From positions 186,001 to 250,000 of the forward strand of contig JAHDNF010000002.1 in the NCBI GenBank assembly GCA_018435605.1: DNA of 64,000 nt, in the 5' to 3' direction. Numbering within the stretch: the stretch's first letter is position 1; each line of letters begins with the position of its first letter. Positions 37,410 to 46,400 of the stretch are shown here, piece after piece. This stretch comes from a bacterium (GTDB lineage: Bacteria; Auribacterota; Auribacteria; Auribacterales; Auribacteraceae). Under the pieces are notes generated by a model. That model ran no database searches and was not told the origin of the DNA. It saw only the letters and a list, made by a program, of their open reading frames with translations. Position numbers and translations under genes: made by a program.

Positions 37410-38755
37410 AATCCCTCTGATTTTACGTTCAAATGCGACACTACCATTTTAAATTTATTTGCGCAGGTTCCACGCAGTGATTGTGCGTCTGTATAAATAA
37501 TATCAACCCGCATTTCAGCGCCAAGATACTTTTCTAGCACACGGCGCAAACTGTATTCCGTTGAATTCGACCAATTATTAGAGCATGCAAGCGATACCAA
37601 AACCCTGCGCGCGTCCGTCTGTTCTATGCGGGCAAGTTCTATACCGGAAAAACTTTCAAAAACAGTAAATATATCGGTAACAAACCTGCCGTCTGGAGTA
37701 ATGATAACATCTTCGTTTCTCCCGTACAATTTTTTTATCAACGGCAAACCTCTTCCGCATGAACAAGGCGAGTTAGAAGCGTCGAGTTCTATTCTGTCGT
37801 TTATGACATAGCGTATCAACGGCATAGAAAAGTTATGAAGTGATGTTCCTACCGCGATACCGCCAGTAGCATTTTCGCCGCTGTGAGACTCATCCCGTAT
37901 GACCTCAAGAATCCCGTATTCGCTGTTTATATGATAACCGCCGTCCGGGCATTCGCTTATAGCTACGGTACGTTCCATATGTCCGTATGAATCGTAGAGT
38001 TTGCAATGGAATGTCGATTCTATAAGCGACCTGTAAGCGGGCAACAGCATTTCTCCTTGAGAAAACACCGCGCAAAAGGAAATATCGGTTATCCTAGCTT
38101 TTTTGCACAATAAAGCGAAATAATACAGTGTTGAAGCCAGTCCGTTCAAGAATCTGATAGAATATGAACGTATCCGCTCGGCAATTTTTAGTACTGTATG
38201 TTCGCCCAGCATCAGGCTGTTTAGCTGAAGCCTGCCGGTTAGTCTGCTAAAATATGCTATGTCGTTCTTGTTATGCTCGTGCTTTATGAAAAATCCGCAG
38301 GTAAATTCGCCGAACCGCGCTCCCAGACGATACCCTGCCCAAGACCAGTGGCGCCAGTAATAACAAAATTCAAGAATATTTGCCGGTTTGTCGAGCAGAA
38401 ACGATACCGGAGCGCCGGTAGAACCGGATGTACAATAGGCTTTCGCATGCAGTTTTTCTGCAAACGGCGACTGTAGACGCCTGTATTCGCGTCTTACAAT
38501 GTCTTTTGTCAATACCGGCAGACGTTTAAGTTGATCGATTTCAGTGATATCGTCAGGATGGATGCCGTTATCCGAAAAAACCTGCCTGTAATATGGGATA
38601 TGTTCATAGGCAAGGCTGAGTATTTCGCGTAACCTGTTAATCTGATACGATTCGAGTTGATCGCTGGAATACCACTGGCTTTTTTCAAGAAACCGCCTCA
38701 TTTTTATAAGCGCTATCGGATAAAAAAAATCTTTTATCGAAAAATCGACCGGCAT
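37406..38755 (-). CDS. PaaK/CapK-like AMP-forming ligase family protein
   Basis: 449 aa resembling phenylacetate-CoA ligase and the CapK-type proteins found in capsule and glycan loci. YCTSGSTGAPVSFLLDK (~100) is the adenylate-forming P-loop; LYDSYGHMERTVAISEC and GTSLHNFSMPLIRYVINDRIEL are later family motifs. Such proteins activate carboxylic acids; in glycan clusters the substrate is usually unknown. It lies between the DPM1-like GT2 (4-bp overlap) and DUF1624 gene (22 bp), so an operon making or decorating an envelope glycan is likely. Confidence 0.85.
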   Translation of the reverse strand: MPVDFSIKDFFYPIALIKMRRFLEKSQWYSSDQLESYQINRLREILSLAYEHIPYYRQVFSDNGIHPDDITEIDQLKRLPVLTKDIVRREYRRLQSPFAEKLHAKAYCTSGSTGAPVSFLLDKPANILEFCYYWRHWSWAGYRLGARFGEFTCGFFIKHEHNKNDIAYFSRLTGRLQLNSLMLGEHTVLKIAERIRSYSIRFLNGLASTLYYFALLCKKARITDISFCAVFSQGEMLLPAYRSLIESTFHCKLYDSYGHMERTVAISECPDGGYHINSEYGILEVIRDESHSGENATGGIAVGTSLHNFSMPLIRYVINDRIELDASNSPCSCGRGLPLIKKLYGRNEDVIITPDGRFVTDIFTVFESFSGIELARIEQTDARRVLVSLACSNNWSNSTEYSLRRVLEKYLGAEMRVDIIYTDAQSLRGTCANKFKMVVSHLNVKSEGL

Positions 38756-38777
38756 GTTCTTTCCATATCGTTATTAA

Positions 38778-39923
38778 CTAAAAAAAGCGCCACAAAGAGT
38801 GCTCGGGTTTTCTTCGTTTGAACTGACCGTACCATTTGCATATAGGGTACATAGCGACAATAATCATCAGCCAAGCGATAAACATCCATAACAAACCGGC
38901 TCCTGATCTAAAAAATATCTGTCCCATACATGCAAACAAAAAAATATGAGTTATATAAAAAAACAGCGAACATCTTCCGTACACACCCAGCGGTTCGATA
39001 AACATACGCCACGAACCGTGTTCTATTTTTGAAAGAATCCATATAAGAAGAAAAATTTCACCGAATGTGATACTAACATAAGCTAGGCTTGGCGGATGTT
39101 TTGAAATGTAGAAAAGCAACTGCCAGTCGCCGCCTGCATACGGCCGGAAATTACCGAACCCGCCGGAAAAACGGAACAGGAGAAATAGGGTTACGCAAGC
39201 CAACCCGAACGGCAGGCTGAGGCGGTAAGCGCTGTCCCTGTTAGCGATAAACAATCTGCCGAACAATATGCCCAAGCCGGTAAAACCCAGCCACGGCAAT
39301 ACCGGAAATAAGACAAGAGTATGGCCGGTCTGTCCGGCAATGTATAATACTCTTGATAAAATTGAGAATTGATTATCGAACATTGCAGGATCAGGCATTA
39401 TAAATTGAGTTCCGATAATGACAAGAAATGATACGGCTAATACGAGAAGGCTGTTGAACCGAAGAATCAGCGAGTTGAGCATAAACGACATACCGAGCGA
39501 GAAAAGCACTCCGAAATAAAACCACACCGATACGTGGTCGGGATATACTCTGCTGGGATTGTCAAAATACCATAGCGGATTAAGAATAACAAACTGAAAC
39601 AATACAAGCAAAGCTCCTCTTTTGATAAAAAACGAAGATATCTGCCAGTTTGTCCAGCCTCGTCGTATACGTGAACGCGCAAACAACGTCATGCCTACTC
39701 CCATAAGGAAGAAAAAGCCGGTCGGGCACATATGCCCGAAAAAACGTGTCCAGTACTGCACGCCGAAGGTAAGATCCGGCATAACTCCTCCCCACATTTC
39801 CGGATGGGTAACATAACTGGTAAGAAAAATTTCGGCATGCCGATACGCCATGAGTATCATGACTACTCCTCTGAGTGCGTCAAGTGTCAGCGCTCGTTTA
39901 TCTGATGAAAACCGTTCGGACAT
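38778..39923 (-). CDS. DUF1624 / heparan-acetyltransferase-like membrane acyltransferase
   Basis: About 381 aa with roughly ten membrane helices. RALTLDALRGVVMILMAYRHAEIF is the DUF1624/HGSNAT start motif (RxxxLDxLRGxxxxxMxxxH) and the helices after it match that family. Such proteins transfer acyl groups to sugars at the membrane. The start is uncertain: ATG at 39923 has AGGAAA upstream, while the frame begins at 39992. Encoded 22 bp before the PaaK-like gene in the same operon. Confidence 0.82.
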   Translation of the reverse strand: MSERFSSDKRALTLDALRGVVMILMAYRHAEIFLTSYVTHPEMWGGVMPDLTFGVQYWTRFFGHMCPTGFFFLMGVGMTLFARSRIRRGWTNWQISSFFIKRGALLVLFQFVILNPLWYFDNPSRVYPDHVSVWFYFGVLFSLGMSFMLNSLILRFNSLLVLAVSFLVIIGTQFIMPDPAMFDNQFSILSRVLYIAGQTGHTLVLFPVLPWLGFTGLGILFGRLFIANRDSAYRLSLPFGLACVTLFLLFRFSGGFGNFRPYAGGDWQLLFYISKHPPSLAYVSITFGEIFLLIWILSKIEHGSWRMFIEPLGVYGRCSLFFYITHIFLFACMGQIFFRSGAGLLWMFIAWLMIIVAMYPICKWYGQFKRRKPEHSLWRFF

Positions 39924-40019
39924 AGAAAATATTTTCCTAATCATTATGTTGTGAATGCATGTATTGATACTCTGTTTCATGGAAATTAGCAACTTTTTTA
40001 TAAAACAAACACTGACTCT

Positions 40020-40562
40020 TTATAATTCGGATGTATATAGAGAAAACCCCCTGTTAAATGCGGCAAGATTGAGGGGTAGATATTGTTGCTCTACTGCTGA
40101 ATGTATACTTTCTATCATAGATTCTTTACGGATAAGACCTGTCAACGCAGTAACATACCCCAGCATAACCATATTGGCTACCACACGGGAGCCGATATGC
40201 CGGGCTTCCAAATCGGCCGCTACCGAATACCGTCTTGCCGAACAAACCGATATGTCCACATTTTTATCGGTACAGATTATCGTCTCCGGCGTAACCGTGC
40301 ATGCATTATCGGCGTCAAAGGCTTTCTTTGACATACATATATATATTGAAGGCGAGCATATAATCGGATACAAAATAGGTTGATCCGAAACAATCACCGA
40401 TGAATAGCAGTTAGCACCACGCGCCTCAGGCCCGTATTGGCGGGTAAAAAGAGCGTATTTTTTCTCATAAATGGTAGCGGCGTTGCCAAGAATATATCCG
40501 GCAAGAACAATACCCTGTCCGCCGATACCGGCTATTCTGAAAGTCGTTTCCTTTTGCGTCAT
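40020..40562 (-). CDS. korC: 2-oxoacid:ferredoxin oxidoreductase, gamma subunit
   Basis: 180 aa, the POR gamma domain: RIAGIGGQGIVLAGYILGNAA is the Rossmann-like start and FTRQYGPEARGANCYSSVIVSD is the family hallmark. The gamma subunit helps bind CoA in the 2-oxoglutarate (or related) ferredoxin oxidoreductase that converts 2-oxoacid + CoA to acyl-CoA, CO2 and reduced ferredoxin. Its start overlaps the beta-subunit stop by 4 bp. No delta (2x[4Fe-4S]) subunit is seen. Confidence 0.9.
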   Translation of the reverse strand: MTQKETTFRIAGIGGQGIVLAGYILGNAATIYEKKYALFTRQYGPEARGANCYSSVIVSDQPILYPIICSPSIYICMSKKAFDADNACTVTPETIICTDKNVDISVCSARRYSVAADLEARHIGSRVVANMVMLGYVTALTGLIRKESMIESIHSAVEQQYLPLNLAAFNRGFSLYTSEL

Positions 40563-41362
40563 GTCTGTGTCCGATTATTTTGTTGAACTTCGAAGACCGG
40601 CCGTTGACGGCGCACAAAAGTTCCTACTACAAGCTGTGCTTCGCAAGAATATTGGAGACTGTGAACATCGGCGGAATGGTCGATGCGAGTATGTTCCTTG
40701 CTACCGGTATTTACCGTCGGATTATAACGCACATAATTTGTAGGGCACGGCGTTACTATTTCGACAAAAGAAAACCCGCGGGTTTGTATGGCCTCTCGCA
40801 TAGATTGTGTCAGTTCGTCTGTGTACGCCGGTGTCCAGCGGGCGACATAAACTGCGCCGCAAGATTCAGCCAGATGAGGCAGATTAAACGGCGGTTCGCA
40901 ATTTCCGTACGGCGAAGTTGCAGTCCATGCTCCCATATGAGTAGTCGGCGCCGACTGTCCGCCGGTCATGCCGTATACACCGTTATTAATGCAAAAAACC
41001 GATATATCTATATTCCTTCTTGTAGCATGTATAAAATGATTGCCGCCTATAGCGAACAAATCGCCGTCACCGGAAAACACTACCACTGTCAAATCGGGAT
41101 TGGCAAGTTTTACGCCGGTAGCAAACGGTATCGCCCGTCCGTGTGTGGCGTGAAAGGAATCGCAATACATATATCCGGCAATACGCCCTGCGCAACCGAT
41201 TCCCGATACAACGACAATTTTATCGCGGTCAATACCTGTTTGCGCCAGAGCTCCGGCAAAACATTGTATTGACGGGCGTATTCCACATTGAGGACACCAG
41301 ATATGCGGCCCCCTGTCGTCTCGTAAAAAATCATCTTTGGTATAAGGAGAATTATAGGTCAT
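40559..41362 (-). CDS. korB: 2-oxoacid:ferredoxin oxidoreductase, beta (TPP) subunit
   Basis: About 267 aa from ATG 41362 (AAGGAG just upstream, inside the end of the alpha gene; 4-bp overlap). WCPQCGIRPSIQCF carries the cysteines of the subunit's [4Fe-4S] cluster, with GCAGRIAGY nearby. GDGDLFAIGGNHFIHATRRNIDISVFCINN is the thiamine-diphosphate motif (GDG ... NN). The 30 codons before this ATG are read from korA sequence in another frame, so the longer frame is rejected. Confidence 0.93.
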   Translation of the reverse strand: MTYNSPYTKDDFLRDDRGPHIWCPQCGIRPSIQCFAGALAQTGIDRDKIVVVSGIGCAGRIAGYMYCDSFHATHGRAIPFATGVKLANPDLTVVVFSGDGDLFAIGGNHFIHATRRNIDISVFCINNGVYGMTGGQSAPTTHMGAWTATSPYGNCEPPFNLPHLAESCGAVYVARWTPAYTDELTQSMREAIQTRGFSFVEIVTPCPTNYVRYNPTVNTGSKEHTRIDHSADVHSLQYSCEAQLVVGTFVRRQRPVFEVQQNNRTQT

Positions 41363-42510
41363 TTGCACAACTCCTTCAATACAGACAATATTTTTTCTGC
41401 ACGAATAACGTCGCCGCCTGCATGGGACACAGGCGTAACAGTACCTTGACCACACACCGCGCGTTGTACCTCGCGGACAATCTGCCCCATATTTATCTCA
41501 GGCACTATCCAATGTTTGACATCGGGAAACGACCAGCGAAAAAGGTGATCGGGAAACGGCCAGACCGAAATAATCCGCAGATGCCCAACCGCAATTCCTT
41601 GGGAACGCGCAAGCTCCACTGCTTTTGCGCAAACTCGCGACGTAATTCCGTATGAAACCACAACCATGGCCGCGTCATCCAAATACGTTGCCTCATAGCG
41701 TGTTATATCGTCTATATTGAGTCGTATTTTCCCAATAAGGCGTTTTATCAGAATATCCTGCGCCTGTTCCGTGGTATCGGGATACCCGCGATCGTCATGA
41801 GTAAGACCGGTTGCGTGAACGCAATACCCATCGCCGAAAACCGCCATTGGAGGGACTTCGTTATCGGCTAAATGATGCGGTAAATATTTTTCTCGGGAAA
41901 CATTAGGTTTTTGCCTGTTGAACTGTGGTATTGATTCGGCAGGCGGCACAACGACTTTCTCGGTCATATACCCTACGAACCCATCGCTTAAAATAAAAAC
42001 CGGTACACGGTATTTTTCGGACATATAAAACGCAAGCACGGTCAGGTCAAAACATTCCTGAGCCGACGACGGAGCATAGGCTATAATCTCGTAATCACCG
42101 TGAGCGCCCCAGCGAGCCTGCATCATATCCGCTTGACCTACAAGAGTCGGCAATCCGGTTGACGGCGACCCGCGTTGCACATTGACGATTACGCATGGGG
42201 TCTCTGTCATTATTCCAAGTCCGATATTTTCCAGCATAAGAGACAATCCCGGCCCTGAGGTTGCGGTCATAGATTTTCTTCCTGCCCACGATGCTCCCAA
42301 TACCGCCGCCATGGACGCGATCTCATCTTCCATCTGAATATACACGCCCTTTATTTGAGGCAGACGTCTTGCCATTTGTTCGGCGATTTCAGTTGCAGGG
42401 GTAATGGGATACCCTGCGAAAAACCTGCATCCGGCAGAGATAGCGCCTTCCGCACAGGCAATATTACCCATCCAGAAATGTTCACCGGTCATAACCGAAG
42501 GATCAACCAT
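41359..42510 (-). CDS. korA: 2-oxoacid:ferredoxin oxidoreductase, alpha subunit
   Basis: About 383 aa. GNIACAEGAISAGCRFFAGYPITPATEIAE is the POR_N start; MEDEIASMAAVLGASWAGRKSMTATSGPGLSLM follows, and NVQRGSPSTGLPTLVGQADM is typical of KorA (2-oxoglutarate-type), with the C-terminal POR domain II after ~250. ATG 42510 is supported by AAAGGA and by a promoter whose -10 lies 23 bp upstream; the open frame to 42561 would start inside that promoter. First gene of korABG. Specificity (2-oxoglutarate, pyruvate or branched 2-oxoacids) is not decided by sequence. Confidence 0.93.
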   Translation of the reverse strand: MVDPSVMTGEHFWMGNIACAEGAISAGCRFFAGYPITPATEIAEQMARRLPQIKGVYIQMEDEIASMAAVLGASWAGRKSMTATSGPGLSLMLENIGLGIMTETPCVIVNVQRGSPSTGLPTLVGQADMMQARWGAHGDYEIIAYAPSSAQECFDLTVLAFYMSEKYRVPVFILSDGFVGYMTEKVVVPPAESIPQFNRQKPNVSREKYLPHHLADNEVPPMAVFGDGYCVHATGLTHDDRGYPDTTEQAQDILIKRLIGKIRLNIDDITRYEATYLDDAAMVVVSYGITSRVCAKAVELARSQGIAVGHLRIISVWPFPDHLFRWSFPDVKHWIVPEINMGQIVREVQRAVCGQGTVTPVSHAGGDVIRAEKILSVLKELCK

Positions 42511-42532
42511 ATAAAATCCTTTCCATAGTGTT

Positions 42533-42561
42533 ACTATACTGTTACGGAACAGGAAACGCAA
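42533..42561 (-). promoter_or_regulatory. Sigma70-like promoter of korABG
   Basis: On the minus strand: TTGCGT (complement of 42556-42561), exactly 17 bp, TATAGT (complement of 42533-42538). This puts the transcription start near 42526 and leaves a ~16-nt leader with AAAGGA before the korA ATG. Confidence 0.7.
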
Positions 42562-43013
42562 TTCTTTAATAAGTATGGAAAAATATATAAAATGTAGTTC
42601 TGAAGCACTAAGGGAATTCTATAGATTTTGAGGTAGCCACACAGTGCTAACGCTCTTTAAATGAGAGCTTTTACGCAAATTTCAACCAAAATTCACAAAC
42701 CTTAAATCTATCTAGCCGTCAAGCTCATCTTGAAAATATCGTTGTTATTTTGTGTCATACAGCAACAAGTATTGTTCACGTGTCTTACTGTTAAACAGGT
42801 GTATAAGGTTGGTTACGTGAGGATTACTGCATATTCTTCGATAATTGGTTACGACGTTTTATAGTTTTTATTTTTATATTTATTATTTTTATAACGGCGT
42901 ATAGTATCATAGATACATCTGATTTTTTCTGATTCACTAATTAGATAGCCATTCAAAGCAATTGAAATACCGAAAGGATTCTAAAGCATTCAAAAATAAC
43001 CGATAAATTTTCC

Positions 43014-43043
43014 AGTAGTGAACGGGCATGCCTGTTCACTACT
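43014..43043. repeat. 30-bp near-perfect palindrome
   Basis: AGTAGTGAACGGGC / GCCTGTTCACTACT, 14-bp arms with one mismatch around a central AT. No T-tract follows in either direction, so it is not a standard terminator. The similar core GAACAGG/CCTGTTC also occurs in the terminator hairpin after the giant gene. Operator or processed RNA hairpin are possible. Confidence 0.6.
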
Positions 43044-43379
43044 ATGGCTGTGTCTGCCCGATGTTTATTTGATTAAAACTATAAATAGACACCGTTTGTC
43101 AAAAAATATTTCGCATTTTCCGAAATTACCATAAGAAAGAAACAATACAAAAACATGCTTCGCCAATTATCTCAGTAAAACCTTACAAACGCCGACAACA
43201 TGGATAACAGCTATTATATAAATGAATAAATGTACAAGTTTAATCAATCTCTATTTGCATTGAATTTAAATTACATAGCAAACTTTACCTATCAGTAGCA
43301 TTACTTTTTTCGGCAAACAACCGACGAAAAAAATTGTGTTTTTATGAATAAAACAGAACGAATCGCCAGTTTATCCTTC

Positions 43380-43408
43380 TTGCAAAATCGACGGTTATAA
43401 AGTATAAT
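43380..43408 (+). promoter_or_regulatory. Sigma70-like promoter of the giant gene
   Basis: TTGCAA (43380-43385), 17-bp spacer, perfect TATAAT (43403-43408). Predicted start of transcription near 43415, giving a ~67-nt leader. AAAGGAGG (43466-43473) lies 8 nt before the first ATG. Confidence 0.8.
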
Positions 43409-43481
43409 GGTATACAGAATTAAAAAGATTTTAACAGAATAACTGTTTTTATAACAAAAACTCTCAAAGGAGGAAACAAAC

Positions 43482-46400
43482 ATGATGAGCAAAATTTTTA
43501 AACAGAGCTTAGTCGCAACGCTTCTTTTTGCACTGACGATTCTATCGACAGTATCCGTCGCAGAATCGGCGAAACTGGATGAGGTTGTTATTTCCGCTAA
43601 AAACGGTCATATCCAGTCTTCTTATGAAGGCTCCGACGGACGCCATGTATACCTGATTCAGGATGCTCACTGTATTTATCAGGCTCAGGCCAACATGATA
43701 GACATCATCCGCCAGATCGTCGAACAAACCGGCGCACAGCTAATAGCCATAGAAGGCGCTTCCGGTGATTTCAACGTCGACGAACTTGCCACTTTTCCCG
43801 ATGCGCGGATTAAAAGCGTAGTAGCTGATAATTTTATGAAAAAAGGTTTAATTAGCGGCGCTGAGTATTTATTAATTACCGGCGAGCTTGGCGTAATTCT
43901 TCGCGGGATAGATAACCGTGAGTTGTATATCAGTAATTTCAACTCGTTGTATGACTCAGAACGATACCGCAATACGGCAAAAGCATTTTTCAGCAATTTA
44001 TCCGGAAAATACGAAGAAGCCGGCAAAAAACTTTTGTCTGAAGAACTGAATGCTTTTCTTGCGCAAAGTATTGGTTATCAAAACGGAACTATCGGAGTAT
44101 CTGAGTATTTTAGATACCTTATAGATCAAACAGTTAAAAACAGTATAAATACTTCTGATTACACACAGTTCTCTTTACTAAAGAAAATATTCGAACTTCA
44201 GGATAAAGTTGACTTCAATCAGATCAACGCAGACCGAAAAAAACTTATAGATGTTTTATCGAGTAAACTAACCCGAAACGATCTTTCCGAACTTTTGATG
44301 AAAGACGTACAGTACAAGATTAACAAATATGACCCGCAGGAATTTTTCTCGTATCTTCTTGATACAGCATCAAAAAACGAAGTAGCCATAGACGACTTCT
44401 CTAATTTACAAACTTATGTAAAATACCTCGAAGCAAACAACAGTCTCAATTCCCGCGATCTTGTCGACGAAGTGGATAGACTCGAAACGGCAATCAAATC
44501 GTCTTTACTGCGAACAGCCGAGGAAAAAGAGTTCGCTAAACGCTACGATCTGGTTATGAAGATAGAAAAATTCATACAGTTGAAACTTTCTTCAAAAGAT
44601 TACGCAACAATCGTGGAAAATAGAGAAATATCGAAAGCCCAATCTTTGAATAATTATATAGAGTCGTTGAGATCACGTGTTGCTTTCTCAACGGAACCGT
44701 TGTCCGGCAAAGACGCGCAGTGGCTGGACGCCAATTTTCCGGTGATCGAAAATTTCTTTAAAATAGCCCGTATCCGCGACGCGGCAATGGTAGAAAATTC
44801 TCTGCTTGAAATGGACATGGAAGGCGCAGACGCGGTTATATTGATCGCCGGCGGCTTTCATTCTCAGGGAATAGAAGAAACATTACAGCAATTAGACGTA
44901 TCTTACACAAACATTGTTCCGAATATTACCGAGGATATCGAAAACAATCCTTATGAAAGACTTATTGCCGGAGCGCTTTCTCCTTACGAAAGAACCATTC
45001 AAAACGCTTTGGGATTTTTGGCGTATCAGCGTATTTTGGCTCAGACGCCGTTCGATGCAGAAGACAAACATAAAGAGATTTTCACCACACAGTTCAAAAT
45101 AGAATCATTGCTACAGTTTTCAGACCAAAATATACTTGCGGAATATCCGGAACTCCAGCGGCAACTCGTTGAAAATCCTATTATCGCTCGAGAAGCGTTT
45201 TTGAAAGCGCTAGACCAAGCGTTAGGCGATTATAAAAGCAAACTGCAGGGTATAGAAATAACCGATCTGGCAATTCTGAAAAACGGCGAGCGTTATTATA
45301 AGCTATCGATTAACGGAACCAGCATTGCTTTCCGCATGAGTCCCAGAGCGGAAATCATCAGAGATATAACTCTGGCGCGCGAAATAGCGGAAGACCTTGT
45401 ACGCCTTTCAGATATAGTAAATCAAAACGTAATAGAAAAAGACAAATGGGGACTGGAAGACGTACAGATTTTACGTCCCGAGGGATTCGATGCCGCAGTA
45501 GTGTATGCAGTTGAACATAAACTGCTCGGAACTTTCGATGTACCTACTCAATCTAAAATTCAAGCTCAGATCGAAGCCTTGTTCAACGAATCTGACGTTT
45601 GGTCAACCGATCCGGCTCTTATCAACGGATTATTCGGTGTGTTGTATCATTTGGCCACTCTCGAGCCGTATCAGGACACGACTATATCAATGGACGCTTT
45701 CTTCGAGTATGCGAGAAATTTAAAAAAGAGCGACGTGCAATTTAATGAAATGGATAAAAAACAGCTGACAGTACTGCTCAATTCGATTTTACCGGCAATA
45801 GATCAGGGATCGTTTACTCTGCACCAGATAGAAGCATTCGACCCTGTGCGCCAAACTCCTGTAATCACTTATGACTATAACAAGTCTACTATAAATCTTA
45901 CGCCGAAATTGGCCTTCATGCTTAGCCTTATCAATACTGCAGGCAACATCCGTAGTCTGGCGGAGTTGCCGGGATTTTCTCAGTTGATCGCCGACGGTAC
46001 TATTCACCCGTCGTGGAGCGACCGAGAAGTATACATAGAAGGGAACATTATTAGAAGTATAGACGGCGAAAATCTTTCTTTAGCCGGACTTGGTGTTGTC
46101 GCGTCATTGATGCAGGTAATTAAAAATGAGGTTGACAACATTGATCTGCTTCAATATGAAGTTGTTCCGATAACCGGCCCTGAAGGCAAATATGTAAAGA
46201 TCGTGATGAAGTCGCCGGTAATGTATCCGCGTGGTATAGAAGCTATGTATCCGGGTATAGTAACTATCAGGGAACGAATCGACGAGAGCAGTCCGATACG
46301 CTCAATCAACAATGTATCAATCGGCAGAGCTTTCATTCAAATGGATACCACAACCGGTATATTCACTATTTTAGCCGTAGACCACTCTTCGCAAAAATTG

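Larger units (their letters stand above)
42511..43481. other. Long divergent intergenic region between korA and the giant gene
   Basis: 971 bp without a convincing gene. It contains the korA promoter near its left end, a 30-bp palindrome (43014-43043), a weak hairpin (GCTCT / AGAGC near 42652-42667), and the giant gene's promoter at its right end. The rest is AT-rich. A minus-strand frame at 43301-43492 overlaps that promoter and is rejected. Confidence 0.5.

Noticed and set aside
40580-41272. 230-codon plus-strand frame opposite korB
   Set aside because: The minus strand encodes KorB with clear TPP and Fe-S motifs, and the plus-strand product has no recognisable features.
42511-43481. Search for a tRNA, CRISPR or transposase remnant in the long gap
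   Set aside because: No repeated units, no tRNA B-box (GGTTCGAATCC-like) and no transposase motif on either strand.
43301-43492. 63-codon minus-strand frame across the giant gene's promoter
   Set aside because: It overlaps a near-consensus promoter, SD and start codon on the plus strand, and the product has no family features.
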